DNA of 64,000 nucleotides from Salvator merianae (GCA_003586115.2 QVOM02000042.1:34209721-34273720); one strand, 5' to 3'; positions 57,801 through 61,236 are shown, counted from the stretch's first letter. Numbers and translations are program-made. The notes: a model not told the origin generated them from the sequence alone.

Positions 57801-59938
57801 ACGTTAGAGATTTCATTGTTTGAGTGACCTGAGCTTTTGGATTCTTAATTCTGTGCACTTCATCCATAATGACAGCTGACCACTGTACACTGTGAAACAA
57901 CAGGCAACAGTGGTTACTGTTCAAATTTTTCAAACACGGTATTTTAACGAAATATTGCAAATATGGTTTCACATAAAAAACAAACCACTCATACCAAACA
58001 TTGAATCCAACCTTGGCTCTGCTTACACGTAATACCAAAAGCAAACAAAAACTATTTAAAAACATAGCAAGTTTTTAAAACAATTAATGAAAATATAATG
58101 TTTTCTATGTACTGCCCCTGGCAATGATGCTCTATGTGGCACGGCTTTTGCTGCCAAGCTCTTCATGCTGCCATGATGAAATTATAAATGAGAAGGAACA
58201 ACCATGTAACCTATGCAAGTGCTAAAGTGTTCCAAGATCCTCAGTAAGATCTACACAAGAGTAAATTCAACTTAGCTTCAAATCATGACTCCACCCTTTA
58301 AGACATATACCATTATCCTCTAGAAGTCATTAACATCCTATTTCACAGAAACTTTGCAAAATGCAACTAATCAGGCTACCACACTTATGCGAAATAAAAG
58401 AGGATTTCAGTAACCCGAAGTGTATGGGGTCACAATAATTATGACTCTGTATAACTTCAAAATACTACATAAATAACTTGCAATGAGTACAACTAAAAAT
58501 AACCAGATACAACTGTAAATATTAAATCTCATACACACTTGAGAATCCAAAATACACAACATGACACAAAATATAAATGACAGAATGAAAGAACAAGGTG
58601 CAGCGAACAACCAGATTCTCTATCCATAAAGGTTCAAGCAGATCTTCAGCCCCAGCAAACCCATGCTAAGAACCTCTGAAGAGCAGCTTGGCTATGCAAT
58701 TGGTCCAGGCAGCATTATGCAAGCGCAGGTCACCTACAAAAAGGGCAGAGACACAGGAGATGTGCAATCAGGGCAAGCAGACAATTCTCCAGCTGAATTC
58801 ACTGCACCTCTCCTGTGTCAGCATTAAGAAAATGGAAGCAAAGCCGTCCAAATCAGCATAAGCAGATCCCCAAGGGAATGGGCCCAGTTTCAGTACAGGC
58901 ACTGTCAGCCTACATCAAGACCTCTGATGGTTATCTGCTCTCTCCTGTGAAAACAGATCAGCTAGCAAGACCTCCTGGGAGCTGCTGAGGATGCAGATCT
59001 GCTTAGAACAACCCCATCCCCGCAATAAGCTTCTCTGTCAGCTCCAAGTCCCCAAAGAACAGGATAATGTAAAGTCAGGTACAAGACAAAGCACAGTCGA
59101 TGCTGTTTGGTTGACTAAATACATGAAGATATTAATGGATAGTCTTATACAGAAAGGTAAAGTTTATACTGAATACAAATCTTTCAGCTGCTCTCCAAAG
59201 AAACTGACAACTGCCATAAATAGAGGAGCAGAACTCCTTTTCACAGTACCATTCACAAGTACAGTTTGTGTTTCTCATTCATGCACATACGATTTCTGAA
59301 AATATTACCATTTTTATATGCATCATTCATTAGAAATAAAGTTTCACTAGTTTTAGTGGGTAGCCCCCGGAGCACGGAATAGTCTCCCTCCTGAGGTGCA
59401 CCAGGAACCTTCACTTCAAACATTCAGGAGATGAGTGAAGACCTAGATATTTATTCTAATCTTTGGCTGAGGAAAAAACGTCTCCTCCCCTCTTTCCGAC
59501 ACTGCTATTGTTTTTAGTGTGATTATTTTATATTTTCTTTTATTGCTGCAACCCATCCTGAGACCTTTGGGTATAGGATGAGATTAAAATGCAAATAAAT
59601 AAATAAATAAATGACAGTGAAAATTCACAAGCAAATGTACAAAGGATTTTAACTATTCCTTACATGTTGTATACATTACCTTTTATTTCTTGAAAAAAAA
59701 AATTCAATATGTAATATTTTAGAATGAGGATCTTATTCAAGTACCTGTCAAGCTCATCTAAATAAAGGCGAAGGGTTTCATACGTAGTCAGTGCAATCTC
59801 AAACTTTCCTTGTTTGATTCGATTTAACTCATAGTCTTTTTTACTGCCATGCAGAACTATAACCTTGAAATAGCCCCAAGTATCCAATTCATCTTTCCAA
59901 TTGTACAGCACAGAAAGAGGCGACACAATTAGGAAAAT
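7147..59938 (-). CDS. ERCC6L2: ERCC6L2, SNF2-family DNA repair translocase (16 of its coding exons; 5' end outside the window)
   Basis: Sixteen exons on the minus strand join into one uninterrupted frame of 1,305 residues plus stop. They match vertebrate ERCC6L2 as I remember the human protein (about 1,560 aa), so roughly the first 210-220 residues are missing. In order: motif Ia SPLSVLYNW, Ib TTYETL, DEAH-box position (DEVH here), LTGT, FLRRTK, a Cys cluster, motif [16 protein letters not shown], motif VI DRAYRIGQ, the block [20 protein letters not shown], a long acidic and Ser-rich linker, then a conserved C-terminus with [15 protein letters not shown]. The family is known to be nuclear, to act in non-homologous end joining and class-switch recombination, and to be mutated in a human bone-marrow failure syndrome. 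All splice junctions keep phase and no exon has a stop, so the gene looks functional. The Walker A exon is not between 59939 and 64000. Confidence 0.96.
8388..8962 (+). mobile_element. CR1/L2-like LINE, ORF2 end plus 3' tail
   Basis: The translation includes [24 protein letters not shown] residues (frames broken) and [13 protein letters not shown], the usual end of CR1/L2-type ORF2. It is followed by the shared 3' tail ending in GACTAGATGGGCC ... CTTATGTTCTT. Full or partial copies of the same family lie at 26500, 28200, 46258, 48690, 56925 and 62372. Lies antisense in the last intron of ERCC6L2. Confidence 0.7.
9165..9220 (+). repeat. Short ancient interspersed repeat fragment
   Basis: The string AGAAGTAAGTTCCACTAAGT with TTTACTCCCAGGAAAGT matches a repeat common in reptile genomes (AAGTCCCA...ACTTACTCCCAGG). 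Only about 55 bp remain. Confidence 0.4.
10125..10185 (+). repeat. Decayed tRNA-derived or MIR-like SINE head
   Basis: GGAGCAGAGCATATACTTAG followed by CATGCAGAAGATCC resembles the head of reptilian MIR-like SINEs, where an A-box-like segment precedes GCATGCAGAAGGTCCCAGG. The B-box part has decayed. Confidence 0.35.
11440..11572. mobile_element. Palindromic AT-rich MITE
   Basis: Two arms of about 64 bp in inverted orientation: GGCTGCATCCAGACATCGCT (from 11437-11441) against the reverse complement of the right end, GGTTGCATCCAGACATCACT, followed by TTATTTATTC(C/T)GCTATATTTGG in both. Arm identity is about 90%, with a short AT-rich spacer. No clear target duplication was found. A one-armed relative lies at 2438-2530. 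Confidence 0.65.
11654..11841 (-). CDS. ERCC6L2: ERCC6L2 penultimate exon
   Basis: 188 nt, phase 0 in (TTTAG|AAA), phase 2 out (CGCAG|GTAAGA). It encodes window residues 942-1003. A basic, weakly conserved stretch ([16 protein letters not shown]) is followed by YITHPV and [12 protein letters not shown], which correspond to the human block before the last exon. The intron upstream is 17.6 kb, the longest in the window. Confidence 0.92.
12285..12402 (+). repeat. LINE 3' tail
   Basis: TTGCCCTGGGACCTTCGGGT then AAAGTCAGGCTACAAATGTA and an AATAAATAAATAAA end: the standard reptilian LINE 3' terminus, where a small hairpin precedes an ATAAA repeat. Similar tails occur at 50620-50722 and 59340-59612. 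Confidence 0.5.
13735..15190 (-). mobile_element. Old LINE on the minus strand, 3' end at left
   Basis: Begins on the + strand with TTATATCTCATCCTTCACCC, the reverse of a LINE 3' tail, followed by AAAGGCCTGAGTGAAGATGT, CAGTAGTCTAGTCTAGAAGT (around 14485) and CTCCTGGCCATTGCTACCAG. These phrases recur in squamate LINE copies and the same opening is at 39435-39850. All frames are broken. The right limit is approximate. Confidence 0.5.
15600..16350 (-). repeat. Possible LINE 5' fragment
   Basis: A GC-richer stretch with an open 75-codon frame on the minus strand (15748-15975) and phrases loosely like CR1 5' regions. The assignment is weak. Confidence 0.2.
17523..17770 (+). pseudogene. CR1 ORF2 endonuclease part, frameshifted from the downstream ORF
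   Basis: In the frame of 17523 the sequence reads [35 protein letters not shown] and [10 protein letters not shown], the endonuclease domain with its GDFN block. It loses frame in the run of eight G at 17768-17775, where a run of seven would continue [12 protein letters not shown] into the downstream ORF. The element also lacks its 5' part. Confidence 0.75.
17764..20082 (+). CDS. CR1 ORF2 (reverse transcriptase), 772 codons open
   Basis: Open from an ATG at 17764 to TAG. The endonuclease tail has [10 protein letters not shown] (near residue 30), the S-D-H being the last catalytic block of an APE-type endonuclease. RT motifs in order: [10 protein letters not shown] (~322), [18 protein letters not shown] (~365), [12 protein letters not shown] (motif A, ~401), [15 protein letters not shown] (motif B, ~456), YADDTQLY (motif C, residues 491-498, both catalytic Asp kept). 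The C-terminal region with [18 protein letters not shown] and [13 protein letters not shown] is complete. The real protein would start further 5', in the frame used up to 17767. ATG at 17764 is only the first one after the frameshift, not a natural start. Confidence 0.85.
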   Translation: MRGGHTPDMIFLSEQLSNGLRLRGLDALPLSWSDHFLLRLDFMAPILPCREAEPIRWFRPRRLMDPEGFQRALGVLPDSLVHSSAESLAVAWNKAATEALDRIAPLRPLCGIRPRRAPWFTEELRELKRQKRRLEKRWRKSKSESDRSLVRTYIKTYKVALKAARCAYHAALIASAESRPAALFRVTRSLLNQGGAGEPLQSSAEDFNTFFADKIARIRMDLDSDWIAESADNESVEVTGARLCPPVWGKFDLVTPDEVDKAIGAVSSATCLLDPCPSWLVSASREVTRSWVQEIVNASLGRGSFPAPYKEALVRPLLKKPSLDPAILNNYRPVSNLPFMGKVIEKVVALQLQQSLEEADYLGPQQSGFRPGYSTETALVALMDDLWRARDRGLSSVLVLLDLSAAFDTIDHGILLRRLEGLGVGGTVLQWFSSYLSGRSQSVLAGGQRSTSRSLPCGVPQGSVLSPLLFNIYMKPLGEIIQGHGVKYHQYADDTQLYISTPCPVGEAVEVMCRCLEDVRVWMGVNKLRLNPDKTEWLWVLPPKDNSICPSITLGGELLTPSERVRNLGVLLDPQLTLENHLSAVARRAFAQVRLVHQLRPYLDRESLITITHALITSRFDYCNALYMGLPLKNVRKLQIVQNAAARAIVGLPRFAHVSPTLRGLHWLPISFRSQFKVLVMTYKALHGIGPEYLRNRLLPHESQRPIRSHRVGLLRVPSTKQCRLAGPRGRAFSVAAPALWNKLPPEIRTAPTLRAFRKLLKTHLCHQAWGN
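21095..21170. repeat. Possible half of the GC-rich foldback MITE
   Basis: TTTAGGCCCCACGTTCGTGC then GCACCATGGCCCAGACCCC and CTGATATCGATGCAGC run in the same order as parts of the left arm of the element at 25428 (TTTAAGGGCAAGTGTTCGTG ... GCGCCATGGCTG ... CTGATGCAGC). The match is imperfect and no duplicate flank was found. Confidence 0.25.
23360..23570. mobile_element. hAT-type non-autonomous element
   Basis: Starts CAGTGATTCCCAGCCTGGGG at 23360, the usual hAT terminal CAGTGGTTCCCAACCTGGGG with three changes. It ends after AAAAAAGTTTGGAGAGC near 23570. Flanking 8-mers TTATAGGA (23352-23359) and CTATAGGA (23571-23578) differ by one base, which fits an hAT target duplication. The right terminal repeat is degraded. 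Confidence 0.6.
23636..23732. repeat. (TTTC)n and (TC)n microsatellite
   Basis: About 16 TTTC units followed by a TC run and then mixed TTTC/TCTC. Slippage-prone; length likely varies between individuals. Confidence 0.97.
23740..24078 (-). repeat. LINE tail, minus strand
   Basis: ATATTCTGCAGATTTCACTG with later AGAGAGGGTGCCATAACCAC resembles the inverted ends seen at 13735 and 39435 (tail, then a phrase about a block of GCCA-CC-CAGA-AAGG). Family assignment is tentative. Confidence 0.3.
24080..25135 (+). mobile_element. Decayed L1 LINE, ORF2 C-terminal part, + strand
   Basis: The + strand contains, in shifted frames, the L1 ORF2 end: [20 protein letters not shown] near 24385, a WYQI motif (H/R-WY-x-P type) and a Trp-rich segment, [14 protein letters not shown] residues, and [20 protein letters not shown] (open at 24695-24907). 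It ends with an AATAAAATATATATTTAAAG tail near 25120. Many stops show it is much older than the L1 at 60284. Confidence 0.6.
25200..25385. repeat. LINE-like fragment
   Basis: GCTGCATTTTGGACCAGCTG with AAGTTTCCAAATTACC occurs in the same LINE family as 13735-15190. Short and decayed. Confidence 0.35.
25428..25622. mobile_element. GC-rich foldback hAT MITE, copy A, with perfect 8-bp target duplication
   Basis: 195 bp made of two inverted arms of about 95-100 bp meeting at CAGCAGG-CGA-CCTGCTG (25521-25537). The left end is CAGTGGTGGCCCATGACTTT; the reverse complement of the right end is CAGCAGTGGCCCGTGACTTT. The 8-mer CCAGCACC flanks it on both sides (25420-25427 and 25623-25630). Terminal CAG and an 8-bp duplication are hAT features. 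It has no open reading frame of its own. The same family is at 52787-52990. Confidence 0.85.
25685..25850 (+). repeat. Local direct repeat of 31 bp, spaced 115 bp
   Basis: CTGTCAGAATCACCTTTCTA followed by GGCCCC(A/T)GCC appears at 25695 and again near 25817. The second is followed by GGAATTAAGGTTTAGGACAC. Could be duplicated tail segments of an unrecognised element. Confidence 0.5.
26090..26335 (-). mobile_element. CR1 RT fragment, decayed
   Basis: The minus strand keeps [10 protein letters not shown] (compare [10 protein letters not shown] in the young CR1, motif C, here with the second Asp replaced by His), followed by [16 protein letters not shown] and LSLSKTKLL. The catalytic site is lost. 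Opposite strand to the CR1 at 17523. Confidence 0.65.
26500..27045 (+). mobile_element. CR1/L2-like LINE, 3' part
   Basis: Carries GTGGAACCACATCTTGAACA, TATAGCAAAGTTGGTGAAGG and TATGAGGAGAGGTGG blocks, then the tail with GGACTAGATAGGCCACTGAT and CAGATCCAGCAGGGTAC before TTATGTTCTTATG. Longer at the 5' side than the other copies. Confidence 0.65.
28200..28772 (+). mobile_element. CR1/L2-like LINE, ORF2 end plus tail
   Basis: An 84-codon open stretch includes [20 protein letters not shown] and [20 protein letters not shown]; the next frame continues [24 protein letters not shown] residues. It ends with CCCAGCAGGACTCCTCTTAT. Same family and orientation as 8388 and 62372. Confidence 0.7.
28785..28985 (+). 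repeat. MIR-like SINE
   Basis: CTCAGCTGTGGAAGTTCACT, GAGTGACCTTAAGTCAAACA, TACCTCACAGGGATGTTGTG and a GAGGAAAGGCAGAATATAAC end follow the order of the well-known MIR-type SINE of reptiles (CTGGGTGACCTTGGGC ... ACCTCACAGGGTTGTTGTGAGGA ... GGCGGGATATAAAT). Confidence 0.65.
29137..29176. repeat. 20-bp tandem duplication
   Basis: ATCTTATTATATCATGAAAG stands twice, head to tail, without a mismatch. Confidence 0.95.
29418..29572 (-). CDS. ERCC6L2: ERCC6L2 exon, conserved C-terminal block
   Basis: 155 nt, phase 1 in (TTAG|AT), phase 0 out (AAG|GTAAAG). It encodes window residues 890-941. The stretch [20 protein letters not shown] and then [20 protein letters not shown] is almost identical to human in the middle of a poorly conserved tail. 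That implies a defined binding function for this block; its partner cannot be read from the sequence. Confidence 0.95.
29573..31228 (-). other. ERCC6L2: ERCC6L2 intron (1.7 kb)
   Basis: Between donor CTTG|GTAATT and acceptor TGTTAG. Contains the 107-bp inserted repeat at 30449-30555 and otherwise AT-rich DNA. The 113-codon frame at 30842-31183 on the minus strand is the intron read-through just 3' of the big exon and has no similarity I can see. Confidence 0.85.
30449..30555 (+). mobile_element. Short repeat with 13-bp target duplication, relative of 2074-2304
   Basis: Contains GATGAAGAAGGCTTAGTCTA, TGAAAGTTCATGCTGTCAAC, TTCTTTCTCTGTTAAGTCTC and AAGGTGCTACTAACTCCC, matching the centre of the insertion at 2074-2304. 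TGCTTTCATTTAA stands on both sides (30436-30448 and 30556-30568). So two copies of one family each have 12-13-bp duplications, more like a retroposon than an hAT element. Confidence 0.65.
31229..32309 (-). CDS. ERCC6L2: ERCC6L2 large internal exon, disordered linker
   Basis: An internal exon of 1,081 nt, unusually long, phase 0 in (CCTAG|GAA) and phase 1 out (CTTG|GTAATT). It encodes window residues 530-889. The [11 protein letters not shown] acidic patch and [10 protein letters not shown] (about 586-595) are conserved with human; the latter is the place of an atypical PCNA-binding (PIP) box reported in human ERCC6L2, if I remember correctly. The rest is Ser/Asp/Lys-rich and low in complexity, with acidic clusters such as SDESDDLEM and SSSEDDS, as expected of a disordered tether. 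It diverges far more from human than the helicase core. Confidence 0.95.
33469..33518. repeat. 25-bp perfect tandem duplication
   Basis: A 25-bp unit starting GAACAGTTAACTCTACGATT occurs twice in a row with no mismatch, so it is recent. Confidence 0.95.
33833..33891. repeat. (GT)n(GA)n compound microsatellite
   Basis: About 15 GT units followed directly by about 14 GA units. Confidence 0.97.
34096..34140. repeat. 21-bp imperfect tandem duplication
   Basis: ACATACTG(A/T)TTAATATGGGA occurs twice, one mismatch. Confidence 0.85.
34289..34369 (-). CDS. ERCC6L2: ERCC6L2 short exon after the helicase core
   Basis: 81 nt, 27 codons, phase 0 on both sides (TATAG|AGA ... GCG|GTAAAG). It encodes window residues 503-529, starting [19 protein letters not shown] and becoming Gln/Glu-rich. 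The [17 protein letters not shown] core matches human; the tail is shorter and divergent. Confidence 0.93.
34370..34890 (-). other. ERCC6L2: ERCC6L2 intron (521 nt) with weak donor GTCTGA
   Basis: The intron starts GTCTGA at 34890, lacking A/G at +3 and A at +4, and ends in TTTTATAG at 34370. It reads into an in-frame stop immediately. No repeats were recognised inside it. Confidence 0.85.
34891..35043 (-). CDS. ERCC6L2: ERCC6L2 exon just after the helicase core
   Basis: 153 nt, 51 codons, phase 0 on both sides. It encodes window residues 452-502, with [32 protein letters not shown] and [10 protein letters not shown], which is nearly the human sequence as I recall it. The donor is poor, GAG|GTCTGA, and the bases after it form GTC TGA in frame, so read-through would stop after one extra residue (stop at 34885-34887). 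Confidence 0.94.
35172..35715. repeat. 19-bp perfect direct repeats flanking 506 bp
   Basis: TTTATTTTCTTTGGCAAAC stands at 35172-35190 and at 35697-35715. The 506 bp between have no transposon features I recognise and no A-rich end next to a flank. Could be a target duplication of an unknown insertion, or a local duplication. Confidence 0.6.
37032..37058. repeat. (AATATT)4 microsatellite
   Basis: Four and a half AATATT units in a row. Confidence 0.95.
37110..37318 (+). mobile_element. Possible L1 3' end
   Basis: T-rich sequence with repeated TTTGTATTTGTC-like phrases, then ATGGGAACTTTAATAAAAT. Squamate L1 3' ends have this form (AAACTTAATAAAAAT). No coding part was identified upstream, so the call is weak. 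Confidence 0.35.
37880..38415 (+). mobile_element. Old CR1 RT fragment
   Basis: GGGGCTCCCAAGGGTCAATC (motif B), CATGCTGATGTCACCCAGCT (HADVTQL, motif C with the second Asp changed to Val), CCAGAGAAGACAGAGGTGCT and GGGATGCTCCTAGATCTGTC follow the same order as in the young CR1 (19141-19500). The frame is broken. It is about 2 kb 3' on the + strand side of the motif VI exon's intron boundary. Confidence 0.7.
38939..39038 (-). CDS. ERCC6L2: ERCC6L2 exon with helicase motif VI
   Basis: 100 nt, phase 2 in (TTTTTGCAG|A), phase 0 out (CAG|GTAAAG). It encodes window residues 418-451. RAYRIGQ is motif VI with the arginine finger (QxxxRxxRIGQ type), followed by [20 protein letters not shown]. The intron upstream is only 100 nt (39039-39138), the shortest in this part of the gene. 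Confidence 0.95.
39139..39234 (-). CDS. ERCC6L2: ERCC6L2 exon with helicase motif V
   Basis: 96 nt, phase 2 in (TTTTAAAG|G) and phase 2 out (GACAG|GTAAAG). It encodes window residues 386-417: [19 protein letters not shown] (motif V and the following strand) and [14 protein letters not shown] 12-nt G run at 39271-39282 (C run on the coding strand) lies just upstream of the branch and pyrimidine region. Confidence 0.95.
39435..39850 (-). mobile_element. Old LINE, minus strand, 3' end at left
   Basis: ATATATCTCACCCTTCATCC and AAAGGTCCCAGGGCAAGTCA (tail), then TCAAAGGCCTGAGTGAAGTG, match the element at 13735-14000 in order. Confidence 0.55.
41452..41491. repeat. Perfect 17-bp hairpin with 6-nt loop
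   Basis: TGAATGAGGTGTGTGAT (41452-41468), loop ACCCAC, then the exact reverse complement at 41475-41491. No mismatch and no related copy seen in the window. Confidence 0.95.
42782..42927 (-). CDS. ERCC6L2: ERCC6L2 exon between motifs IV and V
   Basis: 146 nt, phase 0 in (CCACCAG|TTG), phase 2 out (ACTAT|GTAAGA). It encodes window residues 338-385 plus two bases of Met386: [20 protein letters not shown], the DG-NT step (motif IVa DGxTxxxxR), [10 protein letters not shown] and VNICLVST, the start of motif V. No ORF-length signal covers it; it was placed by homology and splice sites. Confidence 0.94.
42928..44400 (-). other. ERCC6L2: ERCC6L2 intron (1.5 kb)
   Basis: Donor AAG|GTGAGC, acceptor CCACCAG. 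I see no recognisable repeat or gene in it. Confidence 0.8.
44401..44472 (-). CDS. ERCC6L2: ERCC6L2 short exon with helicase motif IV
   Basis: Only 72 nt (24 codons), phase 0 on both sides, with acceptor TTCCAG|GTC and donor AAG|GTGAGC. It encodes window residues 314-337, [20 protein letters not shown] and then [15 protein letters not shown] is motif IV of the second RecA lobe. It is too short for a simple ORF scan and was placed by homology and splice phase. Confidence 0.94.
44473..48104 (-). other. ERCC6L2: ERCC6L2 intron (3.6 kb)
   Basis: Donor AAG|GTAAAT, acceptor CTTCCAG. Contains one partial CR1/L2-like tail on the minus strand (46258-46438); otherwise AT-rich DNA with chance ORFs. Confidence 0.8.
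46258..46438 (-). mobile_element. CR1/L2-like LINE tail, minus strand
   Basis: TATAAGAACATAAGAGGCC then CCCATCTAGTCCAGCATCCT is the inverse of the tails at 8960 and 62930. It includes GAGGCATCCTGCTTGTCTCT, the segment just after ORF2. Confidence 0.7.
48105..48224 (-). CDS. ERCC6L2: ERCC6L2 exon leading into the C-terminal lobe
   Basis: 120 nt, 40 codons, phase 0 on both sides (CAG|GAA ... AAG|GTAAAT). It encodes window residues 274-313, with [10 protein letters not shown] and the [10 protein letters not shown] block that precedes helicase motif IV. Confidence 0.95.
48335..48482 (+). repeat. Possible SINE or LINE fragment
   Basis: CCAAGTCATGTCTGACTCCT, GCAGCCTTCTTGGCAGAGAT, AGTGGTTTGTCATTGCCACT and ACTGGGGATCGAACCAGCAA follow a phrase order known from squamate interspersed repeats. 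Confidence 0.4.
48690..48890 (-). mobile_element. CR1/L2-like LINE tail, minus strand
   Basis: AGTCCATCTAATCCAGCATC, CTGTCTCACACGGTGGCCCT and GAGGCATCCTGCTTGTCTCT: the same inverted tail as at 46258. Confidence 0.65.
49947..50060 (-). CDS. ERCC6L2: ERCC6L2 exon, inter-lobe helical region
   Basis: 114 nt, 38 codons, phase 0 on both sides (TATAG|ACA ... CAG|GTTGGT). It encodes window residues 236-273: the start THAHG-like [11 protein letters not shown], then [16 protein letters not shown], the conserved SNF2 linker helix (LRKIANH; LRKxCNHP-like in other family members). Confidence 0.94.
50620..50722 (+). repeat. LINE 3' tail
   Basis: TGTAACTCGCACCTTTGAGT with GAAGGGTGCGATATAAATTC and TTAAATAAAT: a LINE 3' hairpin and tail. 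Confidence 0.5.
52787..52990. mobile_element. GC-rich foldback hAT MITE, copy B
   Basis: 204 bp of two inverted arms of about 100 bp (about 85% alike) around a short loop near 52886-52890. The left end is CAGCAGCGGCCGGCAGCTTT; the reverse complement of the right end is CAGTGGTGGCCGGCAGCTTT. Flanks are GTTAATAT (52779-52786) and GTTGATAT (52991-52998), 8 bp with one change. Both arms contain CGCCATGGC(T/C), as in copy A. Confidence 0.85.
53435..53575 (-). CDS. ERCC6L2: ERCC6L2 exon with the Cys-cluster insertion
   Basis: 141 nt, 47 codons, phase 0 on both sides (CAG|ATC ... AAA|GTAAGA). It encodes window residues 189-235. [12 protein letters not shown] is the usual SNF2 linker after the first lobe. 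It is followed by C221-G-C223 ... C232-C233 within [13 protein letters not shown]. The human protein has a similar cysteine group here; metal binding is possible but unproven. Confidence 0.95.
53576..56164 (-). other. ERCC6L2: ERCC6L2 intron (2.6 kb)
   Basis: Donor AGA|GTAAGA, acceptor TTGCCAG. AT-rich DNA with no repeat or gene that I recognise. Confidence 0.8.
56165..56372 (-). CDS. ERCC6L2: ERCC6L2 exon, end of the N-terminal RecA lobe
   Basis: 208 nt; its first G completes the Trp of VMDW, and it ends on a full Arg codon (AGA|GTAAGA). It encodes window residues 119-188, including [18 protein letters not shown] and the SNF2 signature FLRRTK, and ends in LPKKEDR. The acceptor follows a long pyrimidine run (A run on the + strand at 56375-56385). 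Confidence 0.95.
56373..57727 (-). other. ERCC6L2: ERCC6L2 intron (1.4 kb)
   Basis: Donor GACTG|GTAAGC, acceptor TTTTTAG. Contains the LINE tail at 56925-57047. Confidence 0.8.
56925..57047 (+). mobile_element. CR1/L2-like LINE tail
   Basis: TTTTATTCTGCTTGAAAATG, CAATTGGTGGGCCACTGTGT, GATGCTGGACGAGATGGACC and CTGATCCAGCAGGGCTCCTC before TTATGTTCTTA. Confidence 0.7.
57728..57889 (-). CDS. ERCC6L2: ERCC6L2 exon with the DEAH-box position (DEVH) and motif III
   Basis: 162 nt, phase 2 in and phase 2 out (donor GACTG|GTAAGC). It encodes window residues 65-118. Motif II reads D74-E75-V76-H77, where the human protein has DEAH as I remember it. The invariant D and E that bind Mg-ATP are kept, and so is the final His. 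Motif III is [10 protein letters not shown]. Met73 stands before the box. Confidence 0.95.
58628..59010. mobile_element. Possible TIR element
   Basis: TTCAAGCAGATCTTCAGCCC at the left, and the reverse complement of the right end TTCTAAGCAGATCTGCATCC, are similar inverted ends about 25 bp long. The interior is GC-richer than the intron. No target duplication was found. Confidence 0.3.
59340..59612 (+). mobile_element. LINE 3' end
   Basis: CGGAATAGTCTCCCTCCTGA (LWNSLPPE-like end of an ORF2), then CATCCTGAGACCTTTGGGTA and GGATGAGATTAAAATGCAAA with an AAATAAATAAATAAAT tail. Confidence 0.6.
59745..59938 (-). CDS. ERCC6L2: ERCC6L2 exon with helicase motifs Ia and Ib (first exon in the window)
   Basis: 194 nt, entered in phase 0 after a TTTCTTTGCAG acceptor and left in phase 2 at AG|GTACTT. 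It encodes window residues 1-64 plus two bases of Ser65. It shows motif Ia ([17 protein letters not shown]) and motif Ib ([13 protein letters not shown]) of the SNF2 N-terminal lobe. The next coding exon upstream, which should carry Walker A, is beyond the right edge. The young L1 insertion lies 329 bp upstream of this acceptor. Confidence 0.95.
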
Positions 59939-60283
59939 CTGCAAAGAAAACATATAGCAATGCTAAGTGCATCTGAACCTCATATTTTATATTTTGCATG
60001 AGAAAAAAAACTTAAATTTCTTCAAACTTTTTCAGTATTGACAATGAAGAGGGTTAAAGGAAAAAAAAGTAGAAACCAGTGCCTGTCTGTATAAGGTCTA
60101 TCAGAGGCTGCTTCTTCTTGAAAATACAGTGTACACAGATCTCCCCAGGTCTCTTTTTCCATCTTTCCTACCTTCCCAACCAAGCTTCTTACACTGAAAA
60201 CCATTATGCAAAATGAGACTTTCCTCATTTTATTAACTGCCCAATCACAACAAAAGAAATTCACAGCCTATGATCTCATTTGT

Positions 60284-61235
60284 TTTTTTTTTACAAAATT
60301 TAGTGCTCCCCCCCCCAAAAAAAAAATACATTGAAAAACAAACCAACAAACAATAACTACCCCATCACCACTCTACCAAACTACCCCTTAGGCACATTGG
60401 TTGATGACATTAGATTACTTCTTCCATCTTCATCCACCTTCTTTTTAGCTGGACCAAAGAGTCAGTCTTATTATTTCTTCTCTTATTTCATCTGGCGCTT
60501 GGGGTTTCGTGGAAAAATACAATAAGTCTTTCCATTTTTCCTCTGTTTTAAAAAGCAATTTCAAACCTTGACTTTTAAATCTCATTTCCCACATTTTATC
60601 AAATCTATATTGTTCCATGAGGTACCTATACCAGTTACTTAATGTCCATTTAGTACTTTCCCTCCATCCCAATACAATTGTCGATTGCGCTGCCAATATC
60701 ATTTGAGCAAATAAATACTGTTTTTCCTCGCTTATACTCCCTGATGTCACTTCAAAAAAAACTAGTTCAGGTGATAAATTCAAATTTAAATTTAAAATGT
60801 CATTAATTTCATTCTGAATAACTATCCAAAACAATTTTATAATATAAAATTCCCACCAAAGGTGAAAATATGTGCCTCTATGACCACACCCATGCCAGCA
60901 TTGTGGTGACATCATGGGTATCATATGTGCTAATTGTGCTGGTGTCCTATACCATCTATAAAATATTTTCAGGACCACGTCTTGTGCCGTATTATTCTTT
61001 AAATCTTTAATTTTTTTCATTTTTTGCTCAACATTTTCCCTCGTAATATTAATATCTGTCTGCCATATTTGAAACATGCTTTCCATTATTTCATTCTTTT
61101 GATTTGTTAATAAGCCATATATTTTACTCCCTATACCTTTCGATCCCTTCAAACATTCTTCCAATATTTCCTCTATCTCCGTCAATGGTCTGTAGATCAA
61201 TAAATGTATGTTATTAGTTACCGACCAGTTTCTCA
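60284..61235 (-). mobile_element. Young 5'-truncated L1 LINE with perfect 17-bp target duplication
   Basis: CCTATGATCTCATTTGT stands at 60267-60283 and again at 61236-61252 without mismatch. Between them lies the end of L1 ORF2 on the minus strand, followed by a 3' UTR of about 160 bp that ends in a short T run on the + strand (A tail of the element). The whole copy is 952 bp, truncated at the 5' end as usual for L1. It lies about 330 bp upstream of an ERCC6L2 exon, in sense orientation to the gene. Confidence 0.92.
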
Positions 61236-61236
61236 C
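60445..61236 (-). CDS. L1 ORF2 C-terminal fragment, open 263 codons
   Basis: No natural start: the element is truncated. Visible features are FYRWYRTPAQLAHMIPMMSP, then QCWHGCGHRGTYFHLWWEF (the Cys/His/Trp block C-x3-C-x5-H-x3-W typical of the L1 ORF2 C-terminus) and a stretch ending LLFKTEEKWKDLLYF. No internal stop. Not a functional gene: endonuclease and RT are absent. Confidence 0.85.
   Translation of the reverse strand: MRNWSVTNNIHLLIYRPLTEIEEILEECLKGSKGIGSKIYGLLTNQKNEIMESMFQIWQTDINITRENVEQKMKKIKDLKNNTAQDVVLKIFYRWYRTPAQLAHMIPMMSPQCWHGCGHRGTYFHLWWEFYIIKLFWIVIQNEINDILNLNLNLSPELVFFEVTSGSISEEKQYLFAQMILAAQSTIVLGWRESTKWTLSNWYRYLMEQYRFDKMWEMRFKSQGLKLLFKTEEKWKDLLYFSTKPQAPDEIREEIIRLTLWSS

Larger units (their letters stand above)
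57890..59744 (-). other. ERCC6L2: ERCC6L2 intron (1.9 kb)
   Basis: Donor GACAG|GTACTT, acceptor TTTCACAG. Contains a possible TIR element (58628-59010) and a LINE tail (59340-59612). Confidence 0.8.
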
